Origin: Piscicola geometra
Lineage: Eukaryota; Annelida; Clitellata; Hirudinida; Piscicolidae
Direction: 5' to 3'
NCBI GenBank assembly: GCA_943735955.1
Contig: OX030958.1
Span: 5,958,126-6,022,125 of the forward strand
Length of the DNA: 64,000 nt
The position numbers and the translations under genes were made by a program. The notes under the pieces were generated by a model. That model did no database searches and had not been told where the DNA came from. It saw nothing but the letters and a program-made list of their open reading frames with translations. Each line of letters opens with the position of its first letter. Position 1 is the first letter of the stretch. This document shows, one piece after another, positions 24,160-47,100 of the stretch.

Positions 24160-25608
24160 TTATAATATTTTTTCAGTCATCGCTTCAGGCTTATTTTCGT
24201 TTCCATGCCTCCAAAACACAACAGCAACAGTCTTCTCCCGAGGGAACGCCAACAAGCAATAAACACTCTTTAGCACATGTCACTTGACCCGTCAAACAAT
24301 ACCCAACCCACCTTCCGAGTAACCTATACCGTACAAACCACACTAGACCCACCCACCCACGTGGTACCTTGTTGAGTTGCTTGATGATGATTGCTGACGT
24401 GTTCACTTGCACCATCATCGTGCTTGCCTTCCTCACCAGGTCTCCACTCCTGTAACACTTTTCCTCTTCTTCACCATCTTTCACTTTTTCTTTTTCCTCT
24501 TTCTCACCAACTTTACTGCTCATTTCTCTCATTTCTTTCATATAATAAACCTCTTCGTTTAAGTTTCTTTTAGCTTTTTTATTCTCGATTTTTACGAATT
24601 TTTCTCTATTTATTTCTTTTTCTCGCTCTTCCTTCTTTTTTTCTTTTTCATTATCATTTTTTTTCTCATTGACATCATCGCATATTCTACTTTCCATCCG
24701 CCTTATTTGTCTGGTTTGATTCTCTATTTTTTTAATAATCCTCCCAAAACATTTTTCTTCACTGTAGACATCTCCACCAACGTTTCCATCCTTTCCACCC
24801 TCACAACTTCCAACATTACTACTATCATCATCATTACTAGCCCCACCAAGAACGTCATCTTCATAATCACCAATATCATCATCATCACCACCACCACCAC
24901 CAACATCACTACCACCACCATCATCATCACCACCAGCATCATCATCATCACCACCAGCATCATCATCATCATCGCGTCCATCTTCGGAATTATCGTGTTC
25001 GGGGATATTTGATGGCGTCTTGGCGCTCTTTTCGCCACTCCGAAACACGCCTCCCCACGACTTTTCATTCAGCAGCACCTCTTCTGCGTGAGTGATGTCT
25101 GAGTGAGGTGTTTCAGAGTGTGAAAGACTATGTATGTATGTGTGTTGTGCACTGTAAATGTGTCTGTTTTCCATGTTTTTAACATTTTTTTATTATTCAA
25201 AAAATGACAGGCGCAGGCAATGTTACAAAATACATGTGAATGTTTTTTATTTAAATGGGAGATGATATTAATAGGGTTAATATTAAAGTCTTAATAATAA
25301 GTACCATGAAACACATGTTTATTATTTATTTTTTAAAAACATTAAATAAAAATTATAAAATAAATTAACGTAGGTTACGAGTTATTTAATCATATTTAGT
25401 GGTTTTATTTTAAATTGTCATTAAATGAAAAGTCAGCTATAAAATATAATAAAGGTCGCTGTTAACAATGTGAGGCCTGTGTAATCAATGATGTTTAGGG
25501 AATCAAGCCAAGAAAACTTAACAGCCTACCTTTGTTTGCCTCGACTCTGATGCCGGCAAACAAGCAATGGAAGAAGATGGAAAAGGCAAGAAATGCTAGA
25601 ACCTTCAT
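24160..25608 (-). CDS. Secreted Asp/Gly-rich acidic protein, three exons
   Basis: The exons 25530-25608, 24368-25098 and 24160-24267 join in phase (donors GTAGGC and GTACCA; acceptors CTCAG and TAAAG) to give 305 aa from ATG to TAA. Residues 1-24 form a clear signal peptide (MKVLAFLAFSIFFHCLFAG). About residues 55-110 are runs of Asp alternating with Gly (DDDDAGGDDDDAGG). A long Lys/Glu-rich, probably helical segment follows, then a less biased C-terminus (LLAFPREKTVAVVFWRHGNE). Highly acidic secreted proteins often bind calcium or mineral, but that role is inference only. No family is recognised. The exon limits are phase-consistent but unproven. Confidence 0.65.
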
Positions 25609-28347
25609 TCTGTGGTTTTTGCTAGTTTTTCCTCCAAGTTGTAAGTTCTCCTATTTTAAAACCGCTTTGGAAATTCACCCAATAGCTTTAGTAAAAATGT
25701 GGCAGCTAATTTGACAGGATTAGACATAATTTTATTTTTTAGTTTTATTCTAAAAAGTTCCAAGTGTTGTTGTTGTTAAATCGTAGAGACGTTTCTATGA
25801 TCTATTAACGAAGTTTTTGGAAAAATAATTTCCAAAACTACGTTTATCAGACGGCCTACAGATACAATTCTAAAAATTGAAAATATTTTTTCAGTATTTA
25901 AAAGAAATTATTTTTAATTTAATAAAGAAAATTCAAGTTTTATATTATCCATGCAATAACGTAATTAATTTCCACGAAAATTCAACGTCAGTTTTGAGCA
26001 AATATCTTGTCATGCGTCCTGTCAGTGGCATCACGACGCCTCCTCTTATAATATTAACTCCATTCATTCCTCCAGTGACCGCGCCTTATTCAGATTTATA
26101 TCTCGAATATCACCAAGCCATTTATAATTTCGAAACTATATTTTAATAAAGATTTTGGCCGGCCACAAATCAGATTACTTATATTAAATATTTTCTCAGA
26201 ATTTTTTTTCGAAGATTTTTTGAGTTCATATATATTTTCATTTATTCTTTATTTTTATACATGCTATGCGTGCATATGATCAAAAATTATTTTATATTTA
26301 AACTTTTTATTTAAAAACTCATTAGAAAATATATTCCCAGGGAGAGTTAAGCTCGCAGGCAAAGATTTCAATGCGTGAGTTGATGTCGTGTCGCAGAATA
26401 AAACTATCTGCGTTCATTGAAGAGGTTAAAAACACTCGAATTAGATTTGACTGAGGAATTGTGTCGACTGAGGTAGGAGTAAGGCACCTCTGCGATGCTG
26501 TTTCATGTCTCCCATGGGACGCATCACCATCGAGCCTGCATGCACGCACAAACCTCTTCGAACCCTCGTTCCTAATCTCTAATCCAAGTTACAAAGAATT
26601 TCTAATCTCTAATCCAAAGGTTCAAAGCCTCCAGCACCAGACCTAATAAAGTTTTTATATGTGCAAAGTAAGCTCAGAAGGGAGCATTCGTCTTTACATT
26701 TCTCTTCGAAGTTTCCATTTTTTATTCTTTATTCAAGATGGATGACTTCGGAATGAGTTCTTGCTGGCAGAAGAGATCTGTCTTTTTCACTTAGCAGTCT
26801 TTTTGAACTTCCTTAGAGCTCACAAACAAAGAATGGCATTCTGTCATTAATTCCAACGATTGACCACCCGATTAAGTACGATCATCACTCGCTCAAGTCC
26901 GGTCAAAATACTCTCTAAAATATTTTTGCAACTCCTTTAAAATAGCAATTCCCGATGCTAACGGACGTCTAACCCCCAAAGGCTTCTACACGAGAACGTG
27001 CATAAAACCTACGACGCGCATGACAGTGCCACGTGACGTCAATGCTATCTCAGCCCTAATTTTTATTTTTTTATTTATCAGAATCGCCTATTTCCGCGAA
27101 ATACTCATTTTATATGTTTATATTTGCAACTCATAAGAGGCAGCTTTCCCATTAAAATGTCTGAGTTTTTCACTAGCCAATGCACGGATGATACAATGAT
27201 AATGATATTTTTCGATGCCTCGTTTTTTAATATACTTTTTCAATGGCGTCTGAAAGACCATTTTAATGCTATGACAATATAAATTATCCTTCTAAGCACA
27301 AAGTTCGCATGGTTTTGAACCTTTTTCGTCCTTACCGTCCATATGACTTGATGCCAATGCAGAAAAAGAATTTAAAAACATCCGTTTTGAGAGTTAGATT
27401 CATGGAGAAGTAAGTCAACTAAATGAATACGACACTGTACAGCTCATACTAATATAAATGAATTATGCCCTGAAAGGTCTGTGAAAGGCTCAGCGTGAAA
27501 ATGCCTCGTTTCCTTAGTTATAAAGCATCACAAATGTTTTCAAAGGTAATATATACGAAATAATTAATACTGTCATGGTCTATAAAATTATGAAAAATGG
27601 CTTGTTATTATGAAAATGTGTGATATTGCTAGCCCTTCATAAATCACACCTATCTCTTTCAAGACTTTTTAAGTGCGCACCGGATAATGGATATATCGCA
27701 CGTTTTATCAAGATAGAACTGTATTTGCAGCCTTACAAACTGTTTGAACGCGCTAAAAAGGTAGCACACCAAAACATCTAGTCAAAAAATTGTGTCATTT
27801 TTATGGGAGTTTCACGTAGTTGGGATTTTTAATCATTAGATTATTTTTTAAAGTTATGCTGTTTATAAAGTTTATCAAATTAATACGGAATTATTTGAAG
27901 TTTTTATAAATATGTCATCTAAAACCTGAACGTCATCATAATATCAAACAAAAACATTTTGAACAAAACGAAAAAATCTCTTATTATAAGAGTCTTATAA
28001 AAATAAATAAAAAGGTAAATAATCATTTGTGAATTGACAATGTTTAATATTTAATTGGAAGCCATATTGAGTACCAAATTGGTTTCTATGGCTGATTACT
28101 TATTTATATGAAAATTTCTTTTCTAAGGCCAATAACCCACGCATTGCCACCACATTTTTCGCAATATAGTTCTGAACAACGCATCTGAGGCCTTGAATCT
28201 TTTGTAGCTAGCGGCACATAAATATATTGAAAATATACTTTGCTGAGTATTTTTATCGGAACAACACAATAAAACTGTCAAACATAAAATCAAAAACAAG
28301 TTGATACAGCAAAACAATCACTCACGACAGAGCAGAACCACACCAGC
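25609..28347. other. Non-coding stretch, little recognised
   Basis: AT-rich DNA. A plus-strand open tail at about 25990-26145 (RPVSGITTPPLIILTPF) is followed by AATAAA and might be a terminal exon, without other support. A minus-strand signal-peptide-like frame at 28123-28317 lacks an ATG. Confidence 0.4.
27030..27041. promoter_or_regulatory. Overlapping E-box and CRE consensus
   Basis: CACGTG (27030-27035) overlaps TGACGTCA (27034-27041) in a GC-richer patch. Both are perfect palindromic consensus sites (bHLH and CREB/ATF). This is a motif match only, with no assigned target gene. Confidence 0.3.
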
Positions 28348-28743
28348 ATGGACACCAACAGGCTCATGAAAACGGCGATGGTCTTCGGCATTTTGATGCT
28401 CTTCTCGATGCTCTTCGACCACCTGGTTTTCACCTACATCACCATGTACGCCTTCAACATCGGTGAGTTGATCTGCAGGGCGTATGCAGTCGTCTTCATC
28501 TACGTCTCAAGCTTTACCATCTCCAACCGCAACCAAACCAGAGATCTCTTCATTCAGACGAGTTGTCTCTCCCTCTTCCTGGCCAGTTACCTCTTTCCCG
28601 TCAAGTCTTTTGACTGGAAAAGCCTCACAGAAACGCTGTTGAACGCCATCCTTCTGGAACTGCAGCTGCTCGTTAAGTTCTTTGTCTTCAACTATCTTGA
28701 AACCAACGCCGTTAATCGCGATGCCCTCAGAAGCGTCAGTTAA
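28348..28743 (+). CDS. Small four-helix membrane protein, intronless
   Basis: 131 codons from ATG to TAA without introns, with base composition richer in GC than the flanks. Four hydrophobic segments are visible: about 9-33 (VFGILMLFSMLFDHLVF), 38-57 (ICRAYAVVFIYVSSF), 67-85 (TSCLSLFLASYLF) and 94-115 (LLNAILLELQLLVKFFVF), so a compact four-pass protein is likely. A poly-A signal lies 89 nt after the stop. The topology resembles small tetraspan proteins, but no family signature was recognised. Confidence 0.7.
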   Translation: MDTNRLMKTAMVFGILMLFSMLFDHLVFTYITMYAFNIGELICRAYAVVFIYVSSFTISNRNQTRDLFIQTSCLSLFLASYLFPVKSFDWKSLTETLLNAILLELQLLVKFFVFNYLETNAVNRDALRSVS

Positions 28744-28831
28744 CTTTACCAAAGCTGAAAGTTAACTTGAAAATAGTAAGTTTTTAGTGGACTTGATAGC
28801 TTTAGTGTATCGAGAACCATAGTAAGTGCCT

Positions 28832-28837
28832 AATAAA
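28832..28837 (+). promoter_or_regulatory. Poly-A signal AATAAA
   Basis: Consensus hexamer 89 nt downstream of the stop codon of the intronless membrane-protein gene at 28348-28743. Confidence 0.55.
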
Positions 28838-29135
28838 CCTTCCATTTATGCATAAGATCACTACATATTGAACACTCCAGATGTTTTTTGAACTATTAGA
28901 AAATATAACCAGAAATCGTGATTTTTCATTTTAAAATAATAATCTTTCAAATCAATATAACTCTTATAAAAATAATCTTCGCCAATCGGTGACAATGACA
29001 AACAGTGCAAACTATGCTATCTTAGACAGTGGCTTTGACTAGAGATGCCAGAGCTGAAAATTCCTTGCAATAGAGTCGCGTGATGCATACGAGGTTCAAT
29101 AGGTAGATGAGGGAGAGGGCATTATGTACAGTGGT

Positions 29136-39928
<10,793 letters not shown>

Positions 39929-41119
39929 TTATCCTTTTATTAACTAACTTCCGGTGTTAATTCGACCCAATACTGTGAGTTGATATACGAATGAAAATCA
40001 AGTCTTCAAATATGATTTTTATATTTGTTGAAAGGCCAAACAAACTGCATAGGTCAGAATAGAGTCTCGAATAACCTCAGAACTAAACACTTTTGTCGAG
40101 TTTTAGCGTCGGAATCTACAATCAATTTTAAATAAAATTATTTCTATCATTCTAACACCCATATTTTTATTATTACAATAATTTTTAAACAAAAACATAG
40201 AACTGGAAATAGTTGTTTGCAGCACAACTAAACAAAGACCGTCTATATCATAGATACTCGCATATGAAAACTCGTGAATCCGCCATTTTGATAATAAAAA
40301 GCTAAGATGAGATTTAATGAAATTTCGAGTTTTTGTCTTTATTGGTAATAAGTACTCTAAATTAGTTTAACACTCACATTATTCCTTTTTCGTATATATT
40401 CAAATAAGTTGACACTTTTTAAATATGAAGAATACTGATTAGACCAGAAATATTAAAACTATTTTAAACATTTTAATATTTCGTCAAAATTTAATTTATT
40501 AAGTATTTAGTTAAATAAAAGGTCATTATTTTAATAGAGTCACATTTTAAAAAAATATTTACACTCAATTATTATTTTATTCATTTAAATCATTTTTATT
40601 TCGAAGAACTCAAAAAACAACAATGAAAAAATAAGTTGATAGTTCGTATAAAAGAGGCTGTTGTATATTCTAAAATGTATCTAAACCACCAAAAATTATA
40701 AGAAAGATTTTGAAAACGTTATAATTGTTAAATAATAGTTTTCATTTCCTAATACTTTTATCAAGTCTCGTTATATCTATCATAGAATATTCCATCTATA
40801 AATTTTTTGCAGCATAAAAAACATTTGAAACTGTGAAAAAAAGTAATACAAAATTGAAATTTTTGTTAAAAAGTTCTAGACATTAATTCAAGTAAGAATT
40901 GTTACTAATAATTTACAATTTCAAGTGTATAAAATAGTATTTCGCGAAATACCTATTGTTTTCAGTAAAAAATGAAAAATCTTGCTATAAACAATTAAAG
41001 CACATTCATTAGTCATTATAGTTTTTAATACGAAGATATTCTAGTTTAAAACAAATCTTGTAGGCATTACGATGGCAAGGATGGAAGAGAAGAGGGAAAT
41101 GGAAAACCAATTCAGGTGC
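39929..41119. other. Intergenic region between ARID1 and the prominin-like gene
   Basis: AT-rich, no exon recognised. Both genes are on the minus strand, so this stretch should hold the ARID1 promoter and 5' UTR and the 3' UTR of the prominin-like gene. ATTAAA-like hexamers exist but no clear AATAAA was identified. Confidence 0.4.
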
Positions 41120-44100
41120 CTATAGAAGTTTGATGAGGAACATCATCATCGGTGTGCCTGGAATCAGACACGAGACAGCTGCTCCGAAGCTGAACCAGTA
41201 GGCGTTCTGAATGGGCGTAAAATAACGTAATGATCATTAGTTAATTTTTTTTACGCATTAGATGCATCATTGAACAGCCTCGTTTAAACGAATGATCAAT
41301 ATATTTTATTATTATTTTAATGGCATATTCTTCAAACTATACTCATAACCCCCAACGTTTTAAAACAGCCTTTTCAAAACACGACTAATTCGTTAAAGAA
41401 TGTAAGCATTCATTCTACCAATCAAATCAAATGATATAGCGCTTTTTATCATCTCAAAACACAAGGCGTACCAGAGGTCTGATGAGATGGACGCAAAAGG
41501 TGTTCTGGTAGTTGACCAGGCTTCGGTAGATCGGCAGGCAATACGTCACGTCATTGATCATCTTGCCATACGGGCGTGGTAGTATTTGATAGTATTTAGA
41601 TGGAGCTTTTTTGTAAATTCAAATTAACTTGGGCCATTCTCGCTTCTACACCTGTCTGATCATCGTCAATATCTTGTCCTTGATCTCCGTTAGATAAAGA
41701 GAACTAAATGTCGCTTTTAACTGTTAGAGTAAAGTTCGATTTCCAATTTGAGCTAATTATATTGATAAAAGTTAAAATTTCATTTTATAAAATATATAAC
41801 TCAAACTGTGTTAGAACTCAATAATTTAACATGTAAATATACATTTATTCGAAAGACAGCGTGGTTATTAAATAAAGTGGTTTATTGAAATCGTCCGTAT
41901 GTGTCACCTTGTTCAGTATAGTCTGCATTTCTGTGGCGAATTTCGCAAGAAATGCGTCTACTTTCGTCTTCTCGAGGCTTGATCCCTGCCCAGGCATGAG
42001 AGAGTGAAAGGGTGAATGAGTTTGTGAAAGAGGAAGGGTGGATGAGGGGTGGTTGTGAGGGTGATTGAGCGGGTGGTTGAGGGGGTGGATAGGAAAGTAA
42101 ATGAAGAGGATGAATGATAAAATGGATGAGAGGGTGGATAAGAAAGTATTTGAGAAGATGAATGATGAGCTAGATTGAAGGGTGGATGAAGGGTTGGATA
42201 GAGGGTGAATGAGGGAGGGGGATGAAAGGTGTGAAAAAGTGGGAAAAAGGAAAATATATGAGGCGTTTGAAGTAGGGTAAATTTTAATTGTAATTAAAAA
42301 AACTAACCTAAGTATATTTAAACTACTGAATAAATATTTTTTACAAAATAATATCAAAAGTAAGCCCAGAGAAATGTGAAGTTACCTTCATGGATTGACG
42401 AAGCTGCACAACTTTTCCTTTCGACTCATTCTTTGGAACGGGCAATACTCGAATATTTAAATTCTTCCTAATTCAACCCAAACCAGCAACAAGGCCCCTC
42501 TAGAGTGGACCACCTAACCACTCACCAATAAACGTCTCAAATTTGAAGCCTCTTTCGACACTCCAGGAGCAACCAGACCCTGTGGAACAACAAGTAACCA
42601 GTGTATAGTGCGTAGTTATTGCCCACAAAAGAGAGTACCTAGAAGATGCTTAAGAAGTGATAAAATGCACAGAACCAAGATTGAGATGATTCCGTCGAGT
42701 TGTTTCAAACTATCTGTGCTCTCTTGTGACTGCGAATGAACAATTCAAAGAGTTAAGAAACAAACCAACCAACGGCTCTTCGCTAAAACCCAATCAATTT
42801 CCTACCAATCATCAACCACAAAAATATTATTAATAATAATAACTATAGATTGTTTGTTAGACAAGCGGCAAGCAATCTTCCAAATCGACAAAAAATGTTT
42901 CAACACCACTGTCACCAACGTCAAAATGTCGTTGGAGGTCGCCTTCGACGAATGAGTAAATTTCATTGAGACCATCGGGTTTCATCTGGTCAAAGAGACT
43001 TCCGTCTATGACATAACCATCCATCAATGATGACAAGTCCTGTCATAGGATGCAATGGAAAAGAATATTCCTATGAGAACCAAAACTGATTTGAACTCAT
43101 AATAAAGAAAGTTTTAAGAAAATCAGATTAATTTTTATTATTTAATAACTATAAAAGAGGCGAGTTAATCTTTCAAAGATAAATGGATATTTCACGGATC
43201 CACATTTGGGAGTTGCCTGTTGACCCTCTCTAGAAGGGCCTCTTCTCCCACAGCCTGGATGATGCTTTGGTTCGCCGCACAGCTCCTGTGTTGCAATTAA
43301 AGACTGTTGTTGAGGCTTTAAAAAAATATATTTGAAATAATATCAAGCTTTGAATAGATGAAATAAATGAAAGCTGAAATTATTCTTTTTATTATTCAAA
43401 TTATTACTTTTATCTTAATTATATAGTGACTAAATACATGTTCATAAATGTATTGAAAAACGTTTTCTCAAACGAACTGTAAGAAGTTTAAGAGCGTGAA
43501 CTTTTTGGTTCCAAATTTTGTTTTAATGAGGTGGTTCATAGCCTGTGTGGTTGTCCAATGCTCTTACCGAAACTTTAGGTTTATAAAATTTTGAAAATTG
43601 GGATTTAAACAGCTTTCAGCTTTATTTATCTGGCAATTTATGAATTCTCAATTATAATTTAATTCAATTAAAATTTAATTTTAATTGAGGCATAAATGAA
43701 TGCCTTGATGGCAAAGCTTTCGTGTCGTTCTGTCAAAGGTCTGCATATTTCGGTGTAGAAGAGGAAGCCGAAACAGAACATGATGGAAACCATGATGATC
43801 ATGAGGGAGAAGAGGAAGAAGACGAGGACGATGTTGCTGTGTTGTGGTGATAATTTTATGGTGTTGTTTTAGTGTTTTGTGGTGAAGTTGTGTTGTTATG
43901 GTGTTGTGGTGGTGTTGTTGTTGTAGTGTTTTGTGGTAAAGTTGTGTTGTTATGGTGTTGTGGTGGTGTTGTTGTTGAGATGTTGATGTGATGGTGTGTT
44001 GGTATGATGTTGTTGTGGTGGTGTGCTTTTGTGAACTCAAGGTCTCATAGAATTCAAGCAAACTTACGAAAGACTTAATCAATACCAGAAATGATTTCAT

Positions 44101-47100
44101 ACACGCATTCCTACCCTAACCCTTCATCCTCACCTCATTCTAACCCCCCCCCCCCAACATGACCCAAAGACATGACCCTCACATGTGGAACATATTCTGG
44201 ACGGTGTTCTTCTCATCCAACGGGCCCGCGCTGTCGGCCAACAAGCCCATCAGCGAGCCCAGCCACAGCAAACCCGTCATCACCAATAGCAAAAACGAAA
44301 GAACCATGAAAACACGCCATCTGCCGCGTGTGTGTTGGCTTTGTATAACCCACGGGGTAAACAATATTTTAAATACTCTTAGTCTACGGACATAAAATTA
44401 AAATACTCTAAGTCTACGAACATACTTCTTTAAATACTCTAAGTCTACGGAAATACTATTAAAATACTCTAAGTCTACGGACATACTTAAATACGGACAT
44501 ATTTTTGTTTTTCAAGCGACAGAGATTTAACGTGTCCGAAGACTTGGAAGTATTTGGAGAAAAAGCACACATGCACCTTTCACCTACCTGTAACGATCGT
44601 AGTTGGTCAATTCTTCCGCCAATTCGATCAGCACTGGCGGGATCTTCATGGCTTTCAACTACAAAATGGCGGGAAAAAGTTAAAACGCTGATTCATCGCA
44701 AGTATTTACTTGGAATTTCATGATTTTATTTTTTAAGGCAGTCTTCAGCTTGAAAGCACCATAATATCAAACCATTTCGAATCCAGTGTTTATGGATGGA
44801 TGCAGCTGGTGGATCTTCGTCCACAAGTCATCTATTTCTTTAAAATATTTTTAATTGATTTATTTATCATTGATTCCAAAATGATTTAAAAACCACAAAT
44901 GATGAAATGAAGATTAAGGAATCATGGTGTAATTTTTTTATCTGTTAAAAAGTAGGTTAGAAATAATACTTACTCTTATCAATGTGATTTGGAAATTTAA
45001 GCATCGCCTTTTCGAACTGAGCTCCAACAATCTGTAATTGTTTTTGAGTTTTTTCATGCTTTCATTCTGGTGTGTTCATGTGTTCATGCTGGTGTGTTAG
45101 TGTGTTCGTGTTCATGTGTTTATATGTTCATGTGTTTATATGTTCATGTGTTTATATGTTCATGTGTTTATATGTTCATGTGTTTATATGTTCATGTGTT
45201 TATATGTTCATGTGTTTATATGTTCATGTGTTTATATGTTCATGTGTTTATATGTTCATGTGTTTATATGTTCATGTGTTTATATGTTCATGTGTTTATA
45301 TGTTCATGTGTTTATATGTTCATGTGTTTATATGTTCATGTGTTTATATGTTCATGTGTTTATATGTTCATGTGTTTATATGTTCATGTGTTTATATGTT
45401 CATGTGTTTATATGTTCATGTGTTTATATGTTCATGTGTTTATATGTTCATGTGTTTATATGTTCATGTGTTTATATGTTCATGTGTTTATATGTTCATG
45501 TGTTTATATGTTCATGTGTTTATATGTTCATGTGTTTATATGTTCATGTGTTTATATGTTCATGTGTTTATATGTTCATGTGTTTATATGTTCATGTGTT
45601 TATATGTTCATGTGTTTATATGTTCATGTGTTTATATGTTCATGTGTTTATATGTTCATGTGTTTATATGTTCATGTGTTTATATGTTCATGTGTTTATA
45701 TGTTCATGTGTTTATATGTTCATGTGTTTATATGTTCATGTGTTTATATGTTCATGTGTTTATATGTTCATGTGTTTATATGTTCATGTGTTTATATGTT
45801 CATGTGTTTATATGTTCATGTGTTTATATGTTCATGTGTTTATATGTTCATGTGTTTATATGTTCATGTGTTTATATGTTCATGTGTTTATATGTTAATG
45901 TGTTTATATGTTAATGTGTTTATATGTTCATGTGTTTATATGTTCATGTTTTTATGTGTGTGCATGTTCATGTGTTTATGTGTTTATATGTTCATGTGTT
46001 TATGTGTTTATGTGTTCATGTGTTTATGTATGTGCATGTTCATGTGTTTATATGTTCATGTGTTTATGTGTGTGCATGTTCATGTGTTTATGTGTTTATA
46101 TGTTCATGTGTTTATGTTTTTATATGTTCATGTGTTTATGTGTTCATGTGTTTATGTGTGTGCATGTTCATGTGTTTATGTGTGTGCACGTTCATGTGTT
46201 TATATGTTCATGTGTTTATGTGTGTGCATGTTCATGTGTTTATGTGTTTATATGTTCATGTGTTTATGTGTTTATATGTTTATGTGTTTATATGTTCATG
46301 TGTTTATGTGTGTGCATGTTCATGTGTTTATATGTTCATGTGTTTATGTGTTTATATGTTTATGTGTTTATATGTTCATGTGTTTATGTGTGTGCATGTT
46401 CATGTGTTTATATGTTCATGTGTTTATGTGTTTATATGTTTATGTGTTTATATGTTCATGTGTTTATGTGTGTGCATGTTCGATAAAGTACCTCAAGCAG
46501 CGGCTTTTCACAATACTTGTGAACCTTTTGGTAGACCACGTTGAAGGACTGCAGAAGTGGAGTGGCAACAGTGTTGAGAGGAAGTAATGCATTAAAAAAA
46601 ACTTTAAACACGCGAAGAGAACACAAAAAAAGAGAAAAAATAGAAACAAACTAAACTTTAAAAAAGAAAAAAAAACATGAAGACACAAACAAGAAAAATA
46701 AAAACCAGAAAACAAAATAAATAAATAAACAAGAAGAACCTGCAGCTCTTGCGAGTTTGTCACAGCAAGCAGAGGGTCGAGTTGATCGCAATTGGGTGCA
46801 CTCTTCGTCTTACAGTTGGTCTTCCAACGAGCGACTTCGTCATTCAAGCGCTTGGTGCTGCCTTGCAGTTCCTCGACCCAGGCGAGAGAAGCGCATGTCT
46901 TGGAGACGTCTTGGAGAAAGTTTAGGTGGAGAAAGGGCAAGTTCACAAGTAGAAGTGAGTTGTTGAGGTTGTAGTGTGTTTTTGAAGTTTCAGTGTGTTG
47001 TTGAGGTTGTTGATGGGGTCGTGAGGTGGTATACAGGTAGCGAGGATGTGTTGGTGTATTATTGATGGAGTGAATGTTTTTTTGTTAAAGTAGTTGAAGT

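Noticed and set aside
28123..28317. 64-codon minus-strand frame with a signal-peptide-like start, divergent from the 28348 gene
   Set aside because: It begins at TTG with no ATG, is AT-rich and has no other support.
45070..46587. 505-aa plus-strand frame of Cys/Phe/Val/Tyr/Met repeats
   Set aside because: The 14-bp minisatellite is open in all three plus frames and lies within a prominin intron on the other strand.
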